DNA of 64,000 nt from Geobacter sp. Lineage in GTDB: Bacteria > Desulfobacterota > Desulfuromonadia > Geobacterales > Geobacteraceae. The position numbers and the translations under genes are program-made. This document shows, in pieces, positions 34,342-44,256 of the stretch. Numbering within the stretch: position 1 is the stretch's first letter; the number at the start of each line of letters is the position of its first letter. Where the stretch lies: the NCBI GenBank assembly GCA_027356255.1, contig DAIEGL010000077.1:1-64000 (forward strand), in the 5' to 3' direction. The notes beneath the pieces were generated by a model, which searched no databases, was not told the origin of the DNA, and saw only the letters and a program-made list of their open reading frames with translations.

Positions 34342-35820
34342 ATGACGACAATGAGCCAATTATCTCGCAGGAAATTTCTTGTGCTGTCGCTTTATCTGCT
34401 CGCTTATGCCAGTTTCGGCGGATGCCGCAGTAATCGAAAGGTGCTTGGTAAAAACAGCATTTCCGCTCCTTTGGTGGTTGAAGATCACAGCGAACTTCTT
34501 GCGCTTTGGGCTGAGAAGGGGATTAAAAATGCCGTATTGATGAACATCGACACCCATGACGACATCCGTTGGATTCCTGGTCACAAAATTACTGCGTTGC
34601 AAGCGATTTACCAGGCAAAGGACTGGCGCCGTTTTCGCGAAGCCAACAGTAATGGCGATGCGGGCCTGTATAATATCGGAAACTGGATATACGCCGGCGC
34701 ACGGCTCGGTATTTTCAAGGAAGCCTACTGGGTTGTTCCCTTCCCTCTCTTGGAACAGGATAATTGGGTCGATATCCTCCGTCAGTACCTGAAAACTATT
34801 GGTTTCAGCGACGATGATATGCGAACGTTTAACGTCGAAGGGAGCCTGTTTCGCGGCAGTTTTCATGGAATTCCACTTACGATCTGTTGCATAAGGAGTC
34901 TCCCGGCTATCTCGGAACCGTTACTGCTCAGTGTGGATATAGATTTCTTTCCCCGCTACGTTGCAGATCACAACTCCCATATGCTGGCTGCACTGCGAGA
35001 AACATTCGATGCGCTGTACCATCAGAACTACCAGGTGAGGGATTCGGCCATCTGCTATTCTGTCAATGCGGGATACCTGGAAGTAAGGCATCGCTGGGTA
35101 GGCGATGCGGTGATAAATATTGTGCATGATCCCGGCATTATTTATAAAACACCCCATGAACTGCTTGCTCTGCTTCAGAAACTCGATGTGGCCTTCATGA
35201 ATGAAGAGTCTATCAGGATGCTTGAACTGATAGACTCGTATCATCATACTGCTCACAGGGAATCCGCGTTGCAACTTTATAAAGCCTTCGCCCATGTCAT
35301 GCTGGGGCAGACCGAACTGGCTTATTCAACGGCAATAGATTTATGCAAGGCTGATCGGCTTTACTGTCCGGTTTTTCCGCGCATTGCCAATTATTATGTC
35401 AGTATTGCCAGTAACAGGGAAGCAGAACGGTTTTTCAGTACCGGTTTTTCGCTCAACCCCGCAATGGATCTCGGCCTGGTGGATTTTGCCCTCTGCCTGC
35501 GGGATAGCGGCAAATTTGCCGAAGCCATAAAATATATGGAGCAGGAAGTGCAAATCCGAGGGTCCTTCCCGGTAGAATTCATGATAACCAATACCTGCAT
35601 CATGATGGGAGACAGTGCCCTGGCAATGTACCATCTGCAAAAAGCCGTCTCCTCCCTGGGGAATTCCCCATATGCAGTCGTAGCTGACAAATGTACGTTT
35701 GATGACATAACCAATGTAATAAGATATTGCCAGCGCAATGGCTTGTTGAAAAAGACCGCACTGATAGTCGGCAGCCCTGAAATAAAGCGCATGTTTCAAA
35801 AATTTTCTGTCAAAAAGTGA
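34342..35820 (+). CDS. Tat-exported UPF0489 (arginase-fold) lipoprotein with TPR-like tail
   Basis: A 492-residue protein. The N-terminus SQLSRRKFLVLSLYLLAYASFGGC combines a twin-arginine motif (SRRKFL) with a lipobox (FGGC, Cys about 28), so it is exported folded and lipidated. Residues about 40-300 match UPF0489, an arginase-like fold: MNIDTHDDI and LLSVDIDFFPRY supply the paired Asp/His metal ligands. Residues about 310-470 are helical repeats (ALQLYKAFAHVMLGQTELAYSTA, DFALCLRDSGKFAEAIKYMEQE), TPR-like. No reaction is established for UPF0489; an amidohydrolase-type metal enzyme is plausible. Its position inside the glycosyltransferase island suggests a role at the envelope. Confidence 0.75.
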   Translation: MTTMSQLSRRKFLVLSLYLLAYASFGGCRSNRKVLGKNSISAPLVVEDHSELLALWAEKGIKNAVLMNIDTHDDIRWIPGHKITALQAIYQAKDWRRFREANSNGDAGLYNIGNWIYAGARLGIFKEAYWVVPFPLLEQDNWVDILRQYLKTIGFSDDDMRTFNVEGSLFRGSFHGIPLTICCIRSLPAISEPLLLSVDIDFFPRYVADHNSHMLAALRETFDALYHQNYQVRDSAICYSVNAGYLEVRHRWVGDAVINIVHDPGIIYKTPHELLALLQKLDVAFMNEESIRMLELIDSYHHTAHRESALQLYKAFAHVMLGQTELAYSTAIDLCKADRLYCPVFPRIANYYVSIASNREAERFFSTGFSLNPAMDLGLVDFALCLRDSGKFAEAIKYMEQEVQIRGSFPVEFMITNTCIMMGDSALAMYHLQKAVSSLGNSPYAVVADKCTFDDITNVIRYCQRNGLLKKTALIVGSPEIKRMFQKFSVKK

Positions 35821-35863
35821 CCGGTAATAAACAAATCGCTACAGTATTTTATCTGGAGTATTT

Positions 35864-36886
35864 ATGAAGAAGTTTCTTCTTGTTTTACTTATGGTCCTGG
35901 CTGCATTCAGCAGTCGGGCTATGGCATCGAACCCTGCAGACAAGATTCAGCAGATGCAGGAAGATCTTGGCGCAACAGCAGAACTGCAGATGGAAAATAA
36001 CGGCAAAGTCCTAGCATGCAAGGATGGAGGGACAAAAACGGTCACAGTTTCCATCAATGCAGATCAAATAGAGTACTTGGGCAATTATAACAGTTGCAGA
36101 GAAGGCACTTCCGAGCGTGACGGCATCTATAAAATCACAGTTCGAGGTAACGAAGTCTTGACGGACACGGAAAGCCGTTCCATAAACGGCGAACTGTTTG
36201 ATGCCGCAACATCAGGAGACCTGGTTAAGGCAAAAAATCTGATTCTCAGAAAAGCCGATCTCAATTTTACAGCACGCAAGTTATCGGATGATGGCAGCTA
36301 TATTGATGGATGGACAACGCTTATGTCGGCCGTGGTAAATGGTCACGTCGAAATGGTGCAACTGCTGGTTGCTTCCGGAGCTGACGTGAATATGAAGGAC
36401 AGCAACGGAGCGACTGGATTGTGGTTGGCCGCGAATTCCGGCAATCTGCCCATTGTGAGGATTCTAGTGACAAAGGGCGCCGCTCTAAACGATCAAAATG
36501 CGGGCGGCCTGACATCGCTTATGATAGCCACAGTGGGGGGGCATTACGACGTAGTGAAATACTTGCTCGCGTCCAAGGCCGACGTAAATCTGAAGCATAA
36601 GGAAGGCGATACCGCATTGATGTTTGCATTGGCATCAGGGCGCAACGAAATCGCCAGTCTCATTATCGATGCGGGGGCGGACCTGAATATCCAGAACAAA
36701 TACGGTGTTACCGCTCTGATAATTGCGGCAAACGAAAACAATGTGGAAATGGCAGGCAAACTGCTGGACAAAAAGGCGGATCCGAACCGGAAAATAGAGG
36801 GGGGTAAAACTGCCCTGGATATTGCATCCTTTCGTGGGAATACGCTGATAACAGAGATGCTCAAAAAAGCTTCCCCTGCATTGTAG
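35864..36886 (+). CDS. Secreted ankyrin-repeat protein
   Basis: A 340-residue protein with a signal peptide (MKKFLLVLLMVLAAFSSRAMA). An N-terminal domain (about 22-105) without known motif contains two Cys (ACKDGG, NSCREG). Six or so ankyrin repeats fill about 110-335, for example GWTTLMSAVVNGHVEMVQLLVASGADVNMKDSNG and GDTALMFALASGRNEIASLIIDAGADLNIQ. It is a periplasmic protein-binding scaffold. The start has GGAG (CTGGAGTATTT) upstream. It stands 15 bases before the first TMTC-like gene, so it is probably cotranscribed with it. Confidence 0.88.
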   Translation: MKKFLLVLLMVLAAFSSRAMASNPADKIQQMQEDLGATAELQMENNGKVLACKDGGTKTVTVSINADQIEYLGNYNSCREGTSERDGIYKITVRGNEVLTDTESRSINGELFDAATSGDLVKAKNLILRKADLNFTARKLSDDGSYIDGWTTLMSAVVNGHVEMVQLLVASGADVNMKDSNGATGLWLAANSGNLPIVRILVTKGAALNDQNAGGLTSLMIATVGGHYDVVKYLLASKADVNLKHKEGDTALMFALASGRNEIASLIIDAGADLNIQNKYGVTALIIAANENNVEMAGKLLDKKADPNRKIEGGKTALDIASFRGNTLITEMLKKASPAL

Positions 36887-36901
36887 CTCAAGGATTTGAG
36901 T

Positions 36902-38581
36902 ATGTTTTCCGGTTTTGGAGCCAAGGTGAGTTTTGTGAAAAATGGCGCGATGGCAGCCGCATTGTTGGCTGCTATCATCTGTCTGCTGGCGTATCTGCCG
37001 ACCCTTACCTGTGGCTTCATCAACTATGATGACCCCGATTACGTCCTGAACAACCTTGTCATCAGGCACCTGGACTGGAACCTGTTCACCTCGGCATTTA
37101 CCATGCCGCATGCCGGCTATTGGATGCCCCTTACCTGGATTTCCTTTGCCATAGACTACCATTTCTGGAGGTTGAATCCGCTCGGATACCACCTGACCAA
37201 CATCGTACTCCACACTGTAAACAGCGGCTTGGTGGTCCTCATCGCCGACAGGCTTTTCCGGCAGAACTCCTTGTATGGTAGTACGGCTTCAATCAATAAA
37301 CTCCTCTACCCGGGAATGCTGCTCCTTGCAGGACTCCTCTTCGGCCTCCATCCCCTAAGGGTGGAGTCGGTGGCATGGGTAACGGAGCGCAAGGATGTCC
37401 TGAACGGGCTATTCTCCTTCGGGTCAATTCTCTTTTACCTTCGCTATTGTCAGAAGAAAGCGGTTGCCGGAGCTGCTGCCAGCGAATACATCCTTTCCCT
37501 TGCTTTTTTTGTCCTGTCGCTGACGGCGAAGTCGGTGAGCGTTGTCATTCCAGCCATGCTGCTTGTTGCGGACTGGTATCCGATGGGACGACTGAAGAAG
37601 GGAAATGTCGGGGCCGTATTGGTGGAGAAGATTCCATTCCTCTGCCTGTCGGCCCTGATGACTCTCCTGACCTTTTATTATACGGCCCAGAGCGGTTTCT
37701 TGATCACCTACGAGGTATTTCCTTTTTGGCAGAGGTTTGTTGTATCCGGTAATGCGGTTTTTGAATACTGCCGATTGTTGCTTTACCCAATAGGAATCCT
37801 CCCGTTTCATATGATTCCAGATCCAATCCCCCTGTCCTTTGCCGTAAAAACAGCAGTAGTCGTCATCCTTAGCTGCTGTTGCATCTTTGCCGGCAGAAAG
37901 CGCCCCTGGATCTGCGCAACATGGCTGGTTTTCATTTTTCCGTTATTGCCGGTACTGGCATTTTTCCAGAACGGGGACCAGGCATTCGCGGCCAGGTTTA
38001 CTTATCTGCCTTCTGTGGGGCCGAGCATTGCTGCCGGAGCAATTATCGCAGTTGCCTGCAGAAAGGGTACAGGAACAGCTCGTCACTTTTGTTTCGCTGT
38101 TTCCTCGATATTCGTCATCATTATCTTTTTGTATGTCGGCATAACGGCGCGACTCATCAATGTATGGAAAACGCCTGAGGCCTTCTGGTCACGGGTAATC
38201 GATCTAGACCCCGAAGTCATCGCCTTCAAGGAGCGGGGAAAAATCCATTATCAGAACGGCGAATACAACGCAGCGATTGAGGATTATTCGGCAGCCATGA
38301 AGATTGCAGCAGGGATATTCCGTACTACTGTTTTTAACCTTTACGCTTACCGGGGAGACGCCTTCCTTGCCGCGGGGCGCTACTGTGAGGCTGTGCAGGA
38401 CTTCACCACGGCGATTTCCATGCTGCCTCACAAAGCTTACTACTATCGCCGCGGACTTGCCTTGAGCGCCCTTGGGAAGCCGCAGGCGGCAGCGGCGGAT
38501 TTTGAGCGCTCAGGTCCTGATCCCGGACCGATGGGCTGGTTTGACAAAGATGAAGATTCTGGAGGAGCGACCGGCCGTTAG
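36902..38581 (+). CDS. TMTC-like membrane glycosyltransferase with C-terminal TPR (copy A)
   Basis: A 559-residue protein with nine to eleven membrane helices and a TPR tail. Landmarks are GFINYDDPDYVLNN after helix 1 (Asp-Asp catalytic motif of GT-C enzymes), YWMPLTWISFAIDYHFW, LGYHLTNIVLHTVNSGL, FGLHPLRVESVAWVTERKDVLNGLF, LTAKSVSVVIPAMLLVADW and FAARFTYLPSVGPS. These correspond to blocks in the eukaryotic TMTC O-mannosyltransferases. TPR repeats lie at about 455-550 (GEYNAAIEDYSAAMKI, GRYCEAVQDFTTAI). It is closest to the minus-strand copy at 47811. ATG 36902 has AAGGA upstream. Activity is inferred. Confidence 0.8.
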   Translation: MFSGFGAKVSFVKNGAMAAALLAAIICLLAYLPTLTCGFINYDDPDYVLNNLVIRHLDWNLFTSAFTMPHAGYWMPLTWISFAIDYHFWRLNPLGYHLTNIVLHTVNSGLVVLIADRLFRQNSLYGSTASINKLLYPGMLLLAGLLFGLHPLRVESVAWVTERKDVLNGLFSFGSILFYLRYCQKKAVAGAAASEYILSLAFFVLSLTAKSVSVVIPAMLLVADWYPMGRLKKGNVGAVLVEKIPFLCLSALMTLLTFYYTAQSGFLITYEVFPFWQRFVVSGNAVFEYCRLLLYPIGILPFHMIPDPIPLSFAVKTAVVVILSCCCIFAGRKRPWICATWLVFIFPLLPVLAFFQNGDQAFAARFTYLPSVGPSIAAGAIIAVACRKGTGTARHFCFAVSSIFVIIIFLYVGITARLINVWKTPEAFWSRVIDLDPEVIAFKERGKIHYQNGEYNAAIEDYSAAMKIAAGIFRTTVFNLYAYRGDAFLAAGRYCEAVQDFTTAISMLPHKAYYYRRGLALSALGKPQAAAADFERSGPDPGPMGWFDKDEDSGGATGR

Positions 38582-38631
38582 ACGGGTAGTCGTTTGTGCA
38601 TTCAAAGCAAAAAAAGATGGGATCACAAGTA

Positions 38632-40572
38632 ATGTCAGAGTTGAAGACTAACAAATGGCTGGAACCGATGATAAAGTTTGACAGTTCTTTTTGGATCAGG
38701 GCCGCCTTTATCGCACTCCTCACGCTTCTGGCCTATGCAACGGTCTATCATGCCGGCTTTATCTGGGACGATGACGATTATGTGACAGGGAACCCCTACC
38801 TGCGTTCTTTCGAAGGGTTGACAAGCATCTGGCTCGAACCTGGCGCAACTCCGCAGTACTATCCGATGGTTTTCACCATTTTTTGGCTACAGTATCATCT
38901 TTGGGGTCTCGATCCGATCGGGTTCCATCTGGTCAACATCTTTTTACATATCGGTAACGCGTTGTTGCTATGGATCTGCGCGCGCAGGCTGAGAATTCCT
39001 GGAGCTTTCTGGGCGGCAGCTATCTTTGCCGTGCATCCGGTTCAAGTGGAATCCGTAGCCTGGATCACGGAACTGAAAAATGTGCTTTCTACCACTTTTT
39101 ATTTTCTGGCATTTATTTCGTATTGCCGCTTCTCCGAGTTGTCAATTGAGGAGCCCGGAGCAGGGCGAAGGGTTTGGTCGTCTTATGGGTTGGCCCTGTT
39201 TTTTTTCCTGTTCGCCCTTTTCAGCAAGACAGTGGCCGGTTCTTTGCCGGCAGCGATCTTACTGGTCTTCTGGTGGAGGCAAGACGCATTCCCCTGGAAA
39301 GACACGGTACGATTGTTGCCGTTCTTCATTTTGGCCGCTGTTTTAGGCAAGCATACCGCACATCTGGAGATACATCGCGTTCTCGCCATTGGCCCTGAGT
39401 GGGACTTGTCGTTTATGGAGCGGCTGCTCATCGCGGGACGGGCCGTTTGGTTCTACCTGGCGAAACTTTTTTGGCCATGTCCGCTGATCTTTAGTTATCC
39501 CCGTTGGCATATCGATAGCGGGCAATGGTGGCAATATCTATTTCCCGCAGGCATCGGTTTGCTCCTGCCGGCACTCTGGTTCAGCCGGAAAAAGATCGGA
39601 AAGGGGCCGTTGGTCGCGGCCCTCTTTTTCGTCGGAACATTGTTCCCGGCTCTCGGCTTCTTCAATGTTTACCCGATGCGTTTCTCCTTCGTGGCTGACC
39701 ATTTCCAATATTTAGCCTGCGTGGGAATCATCGTCTTTTTTTGCGCGGTTCTTGATCATTTGTTCCGGAAGAAATCGTTGCAGAGATACAATGCAGAAGT
39801 TATTTTTTACGCTGCTATCTTACTGACCTTTTCATTTCTCGTATGGCAGCAGGGGAAAATATATAAAGGCAGCCTTGAATTGTTTGGTGATGTCATAGCA
39901 AAGAATCCTTCCAGCTGGATGGGCTATAACAATCGTGGAAGCGAATATTTCCTGCAAGGAAAATTCAATTTGGCTATGGCTGATTTTCAAAAATCGTTGG
40001 CATTGAATCCGAATAACGTTGATGCACTGAATAACCGAGCTCTCATCTATCTGAGGAATAGAGACTACGACAAGGCGCTGTCTGACTTGAACAAATCCAT
40101 ATCTGTCAGGCCCTGGCGTTTTGATTTCTACGGGAACCGAAGCAAGATTTTCTGGGAAACAGGTCGCTATGACCTCGCACTGGCGGATTGTACCAAAGCC
40201 TTGCAACTGAACGCGAATTACCCGGAGGGTTATCTCCGGCGAGGGTTGATATACGGCATGAGAGAGGATTATGTGCATGCCGTTGAGGATTTCAGCCAGG
40301 CTTTGCGGATAGATCCGGCCGATGCGGACGGTTATGCCAACCGCGGGCTGGTTTATTATCGCCAGGGCCTGATGCGTCAGGCTATCAATGATTTCGACAG
40401 GGCTTTGTCGATAAAGCCTGATTCTGCACCTACGTATTATAACCGGGGGTTGGCCTATGGAGCGGCGGGGTGGGTTGATTTGGCCACGGCCGACTTTGAG
40501 CGGGCACGCAAACTCGGCTATGCTCTGCCCGTGGAAGAGATGCAAAAGGTATTCGCACGGAGGACGAAGTAA
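38632..40572 (+). CDS. TMTC-like membrane glycosyltransferase with TPR array (copy B)
   Basis: A 646-residue protein. The GT-C region has AGFIWDDDDYVTGNPYLR (Asp motif), TPQYYPMVFTIFWLQYHLW, IGFHLVNIFLHIGNALLLW, FAVHPVQVESVAWITELKNVLSTTF and FSKTVAGSLPAAILLVFWW, then MRFSFVADHFQYLACVG. The soluble tail (about 425-640) has six TPR units such as NNRGSEYFLQGKFNLAMADFQKSLALNPNN, more than in copy A. The start is uncertain: ATG 38632 (MSELKTNKW) was chosen, but GTG 38596 and ATG 38617 are in frame and none has a strong ribosome site. Confidence 0.8.
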   Translation: MSELKTNKWLEPMIKFDSSFWIRAAFIALLTLLAYATVYHAGFIWDDDDYVTGNPYLRSFEGLTSIWLEPGATPQYYPMVFTIFWLQYHLWGLDPIGFHLVNIFLHIGNALLLWICARRLRIPGAFWAAAIFAVHPVQVESVAWITELKNVLSTTFYFLAFISYCRFSELSIEEPGAGRRVWSSYGLALFFFLFALFSKTVAGSLPAAILLVFWWRQDAFPWKDTVRLLPFFILAAVLGKHTAHLEIHRVLAIGPEWDLSFMERLLIAGRAVWFYLAKLFWPCPLIFSYPRWHIDSGQWWQYLFPAGIGLLLPALWFSRKKIGKGPLVAALFFVGTLFPALGFFNVYPMRFSFVADHFQYLACVGIIVFFCAVLDHLFRKKSLQRYNAEVIFYAAILLTFSFLVWQQGKIYKGSLELFGDVIAKNPSSWMGYNNRGSEYFLQGKFNLAMADFQKSLALNPNNVDALNNRALIYLRNRDYDKALSDLNKSISVRPWRFDFYGNRSKIFWETGRYDLALADCTKALQLNANYPEGYLRRGLIYGMREDYVHAVEDFSQALRIDPADADGYANRGLVYYRQGLMRQAINDFDRALSIKPDSAPTYYNRGLAYGAAGWVDLATADFERARKLGYALPVEEMQKVFARRTK

Positions 40573-40674
40573 CCTCCCGAGGCTGAATACAACTTTTGCA
40601 GCTCTTTTCTTGAAAGTTCCGGCCAATTATTTTCATAGCGAAATCTTTAATCGTTTTCTGCAGGCGGAGGAGTG

Positions 40675-42312
40675 ATGCAGCAAAAATGGAAGCATTGGCG
40701 GCTTTTTTCGGGAAGCGTTTTTGCTGCGCTGGGAACGTTCCTCATCTTTCTTCCCGCAATGAACAATAAGTTTGTCGAGCTCGATGATTTTGGCTACATC
40801 GTTGATAATCGCCACATTGACACCCTCGATTGGCAGACCGTTGTATGGGCATTCACACAGTTTCATGAAGCAAACTGGCATCCGCTCACCATGCTCTCGC
40901 TGGCGCTTGACCGCCGTATCTGGGGGCTCACGCCATCCGGCTTTCATCTGACAAACGTCATCATCCACAGTTGTACGGTCTTCTGTGTCTGTTTTCTGTT
41001 TGCTTCCTTGCTCAAGGTGGCATCGCTGAATGGACCCTCAACTGAAACATGGAATCCATGTAACCTTCCGGTTACTGTCGGCAGTATTGCCGGAGCGCTC
41101 TTATTCGGCCTGCATCCATTGCGGGTGGAATCGGTCGTATGGGCAAGTGAGCGGAAGGATGTACTTTGCCTCTTTTTTACCGTGGCTGCGCTCTGGTGTT
41201 ATCTCAGGTATGCTGAACAGCGTTCTGTCAGGCCGTTAGAGCATTTTGCGAGTTTCGGCACATACTGGTCGGTGCTCTTTATGGCATGTCTTGCATTGTT
41301 GAGCAAACCGACGGCAGTGAGTCTTCCCCTGGTGCTCCTGATTGTCGACTGGTACCCCCTTGCGAGAATAACGGACCGCCACAGTTTCTTGGGTGCTGTG
41401 AAAGAAAAAGTGCCACTGTTTCTGATGACGTGTGGAGCCGGCATCCTTACAGTGGTCGCCCAGAACTATGCCATCATACAGGCACCCGTTGTGGGTGCTT
41501 CTTCCAGGCTGCTTGTCGCCTGCAAGGCTTTAATATTTTACCTCTGGAAGATACTCTGGCCGGCTGGACTTTCCCCGATCTACCCGCATCCGGGAAACGT
41601 TATCGAGAGCGCACCTCTGGAGTACCTGCTCTATGCCTCGGTGTTGGCGACCATTTGCATTACGGCGACGCTATTGGGGAGGCGGCTGCGGATCTGGCCG
41701 GCGCTCTGGCTCTATTACCTCGTCACCCTGGCGCCGATGCTGGGCATCATTCAGGTCGGCGGTCAATGGATTGCCGACAGGTATACCTATCTTCCCGCGC
41801 TCGGCATCTCTCTGCTCTGGGGGGGAGGCGGTGCGTGGCTTGTAGGCAGGTTGCGGCAGAAAGGACATGCCGGCCTGGCTATGTTCCTTATCGGAGTCGC
41901 GGTCTGCCAACTCGTGTCCTATGCAGGTCTGACACTCCGCACCATCCCGTATTGGCGCAACACGGAAACAATCGCGACGAGGGTGATTGATATCATGCCC
42001 CGTCAGGTTGGTGCGGCGTACTACGCCCGGGCGAAATACCGCAATGAGAAAGGCGAGTACGGTCGTGCTCTGGAGGATGTAGACGCAGCCATGTCGATAG
42101 CTCTGCGGAGAGCCAGCAAGTCGAGATACGCCGAGCTTTCCATGACGCAGTCAAAAATTCTCAGAAATCTTGGCAGGCTTCCAGAGGCGCTTGCCGCTGC
42201 GGATTGGGCCATCCAGACGAGTGTAGTCGAACCACCGGTTGAGTACATCGAGTTCAGAAACGAGCTGGCGCAGAACCTTGCCGACAACCCTTCTCTCCCA
42301 CAATTACAATAA
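40675..42312 (+). CDS. TMTC-like membrane glycosyltransferase (copy C)
   Basis: A 545-residue protein. GT-C landmarks are VELDDFGYIVDNRHIDTLDW (here the motif reads ELDDF), NWHPLTMLSLALDRRIWG, SGFHLTNVIIHSCTVFCV, FGLHPLRVESVVWASERKDVLCLFF, LSKPTAVSLPLVLLIVDWYPL and IADRYTYLPALGISLLWG. The tail (about 430-540) carries one or two TPR-like units (GEYGRALEDVDAAMSI, LGRLPEALAAADWAIQT). GGCGGAGG lies 4 bases before ATG 40675. It resembles copy A more than copies D and E. Confidence 0.8.
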   Translation: MQQKWKHWRLFSGSVFAALGTFLIFLPAMNNKFVELDDFGYIVDNRHIDTLDWQTVVWAFTQFHEANWHPLTMLSLALDRRIWGLTPSGFHLTNVIIHSCTVFCVCFLFASLLKVASLNGPSTETWNPCNLPVTVGSIAGALLFGLHPLRVESVVWASERKDVLCLFFTVAALWCYLRYAEQRSVRPLEHFASFGTYWSVLFMACLALLSKPTAVSLPLVLLIVDWYPLARITDRHSFLGAVKEKVPLFLMTCGAGILTVVAQNYAIIQAPVVGASSRLLVACKALIFYLWKILWPAGLSPIYPHPGNVIESAPLEYLLYASVLATICITATLLGRRLRIWPALWLYYLVTLAPMLGIIQVGGQWIADRYTYLPALGISLLWGGGGAWLVGRLRQKGHAGLAMFLIGVAVCQLVSYAGLTLRTIPYWRNTETIATRVIDIMPRQVGAAYYARAKYRNEKGEYGRALEDVDAAMSIALRRASKSRYAELSMTQSKILRNLGRLPEALAAADWAIQTSVVEPPVEYIEFRNELAQNLADNPSLPQLQ

Positions 42313-42331
42313 ACAACATGATGAAGATACT

Positions 42332-44185
42332 ATGAACAATTCCCGGATTGATAGATTACGACCCCACCTGCCGTTGCTGCTCCTGTTGATTGCGACCATC
42401 GCTACCTTTGGCCGGATCACCGGGCACGACTTTATTTTCAACTGGGATGACAACCGGTATGTGGTAGAGAATACCGCTATTCAGGGGTTTTCCTTTCAGC
42501 ACCTGCGCGAGGTTTTCACCTCGTACTATGTCGGGAATTATGCGCCGGTGCAGATGCTTTCCTACATGCTGGACTATGGGCTCTGGGGGCTCAGGGCCGG
42601 TGGCTTCCTATTCACCAATATCATTATCCATGCGGCGAGCGGGCTCCTGTTTTACCAACTCCTTATGCGGTGGCATGGTGACCGTCTGCTCGCATTGGTT
42701 GCGGCTGCACTTTTCCTGATCCATCCGGTACAGGTGGAGTCGGTTGCCTGGGTTTCCCAGCGGAAGAATCTGCTCGCCATGTTTTTCTTTCTCCTTGCCT
42801 GGCATGGGTACTGTCGTTATCGCGATGCGGAAGTCGGGGCGGGGAGGCTTGCCTATCTTGTTTCTGTGGTTGCTTTTGTGGCGGCGCTACTGGCAAAGTC
42901 GGTAGCGGTGATCTTTCCGGTGGTTCTGGTTCTGCATGACTTCTGCTTTATGGATGAAGGCCGCCGTCTGCGGCTGAAAGACAAGGTTCCGTTTCTCCTT
43001 GCCGCAGCCGTTGTTGCCGAGGTTGCCTTGTACAGCCAACAGGCCGAATTAGGTGGCGGCAGGGCCGATTTTTATGGAGGAAGCCCTCTGGCGACCTTCT
43101 ATACAATGCTGCCGGTCTTCTGCCGCTACCTCGGCATGCTGATCTGGCCATTCGGTTTGAGTGCCGTCTACGCCCCATCGATTCATCAAACAATTGATCC
43201 CACGGTAGCCGGTGCTGCGTTACTGCTTGCCGGTATGGCCTTTGGAGGATGGCATTTATTCAAACGCGACCGGAGACTCGGCTTCTGGTGGGTCTTTTTC
43301 TTTATCGGACTCCTGCCCGTCTCCCAGATTGTGCCGTTGGTCACCCTGATGAATGACCGCTATCTCTATTTTCCCATGCTCGGGGTGGCTGCTCTTGCCG
43401 GAGCCGGTGCGGTATTCCTGCGGAACCGGTTCCGGACCCGGCCGGCACTTCCTTCCGCGATGCTCGTCTTTTTACTTTTTTTGCTGTCGATTATCACCTT
43501 TCTGCGGGCTGGGGTCTGGCACGACTCACTCGCACTCTGGAACGACGCTGTCATAAAAAGCCCGACGGCGTCGTATGCCTGGTCAAGCCTCGCCGAAGTC
43601 TATTTCCGGGACTTGAGGGTGGACGAATCTATCCATGCCTATGAGCACAGTCTTGAACTGGACCCGAAGAACAAAATGGCCATAGCCGCTCTTGGACCTA
43701 TGTACACTGAACTTGGCGAGCTTGACAAAGGATATGCCATGCTGACGAAGTTTCTGAAACTGCAGCCCCGGGATGTAAAGGGATGGGCCTACCTGGGTAT
43801 TAATTATATGCAGCGGGGGGAATACGTTGAGGCGGAAAAGATGTACAAGAAGGCGCTTGCCATTAAACCTGATTCAAAGAAGGTGCTGATCCTGCTGGGG
43901 GGGCTTGCACTCCAGCGCAGACTCTTTGGTCAGGCGCGTTCTTACTTCAGCCAGGCTGAACGTATAGGGGCAAATGATCCGGAAACGGCCTTTCGGCTTG
44001 CTTGCGTGGCTTCCCTTTCAGGCCGGTCAGAGGAGGCGTTGGGGTGGCTTGAGAAGGCGCTGGAACGAGGCTACCGTGATTTCGGTAATCTTTACGATAA
44101 TAAGGAACTGTCTGCGCTCTGGAATGAACCTCGCTACACTATGCTGATGCAGCGATATTTTCCGGAGATGTATCAGGGTCGTTAA
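42332..44185 (+). CDS. TMTC-like membrane glycosyltransferase with TPR array (copy D)
   Basis: A 617-residue protein. GT-C landmarks are GHDFIFNWDDNRYVVENTAIQG, NYAPVQMLSYMLDYGLWG, GGFLFTNIIIHAASGLLFY, FLIHPVQVESVAWVSQRKNLLAMFF, LLAKSVAVIFPVVLVLHDF and LVTLMNDRYLYFPMLGVAAL. TPR repeats at about 410-600 include AYEHSLELDPKNKMAIAALGPMYTELGELDKGYAML. It is a close paralogue of copy E (same start pattern NSRIDRLRPH / NSWIERFRPH), pointing to a tandem duplication. The frame is open upstream, overlapping copy C, but ATG 42332 begins the conserved N-terminus. Confidence 0.82.
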   Translation: MNNSRIDRLRPHLPLLLLLIATIATFGRITGHDFIFNWDDNRYVVENTAIQGFSFQHLREVFTSYYVGNYAPVQMLSYMLDYGLWGLRAGGFLFTNIIIHAASGLLFYQLLMRWHGDRLLALVAAALFLIHPVQVESVAWVSQRKNLLAMFFFLLAWHGYCRYRDAEVGAGRLAYLVSVVAFVAALLAKSVAVIFPVVLVLHDFCFMDEGRRLRLKDKVPFLLAAAVVAEVALYSQQAELGGGRADFYGGSPLATFYTMLPVFCRYLGMLIWPFGLSAVYAPSIHQTIDPTVAGAALLLAGMAFGGWHLFKRDRRLGFWWVFFFIGLLPVSQIVPLVTLMNDRYLYFPMLGVAALAGAGAVFLRNRFRTRPALPSAMLVFLLFLLSIITFLRAGVWHDSLALWNDAVIKSPTASYAWSSLAEVYFRDLRVDESIHAYEHSLELDPKNKMAIAALGPMYTELGELDKGYAMLTKFLKLQPRDVKGWAYLGINYMQRGEYVEAEKMYKKALAIKPDSKKVLILLGGLALQRRLFGQARSYFSQAERIGANDPETAFRLACVASLSGRSEEALGWLEKALERGYRDFGNLYDNKELSALWNEPRYTMLMQRYFPEMYQGR

Positions 44186-44256
44186 TTATTTAGTAAGTTA
44201 GAATTGATTGTATGCGCTGTTTGGGCAGAAAACAGCTTCGTTAACGTAGGGGTATT

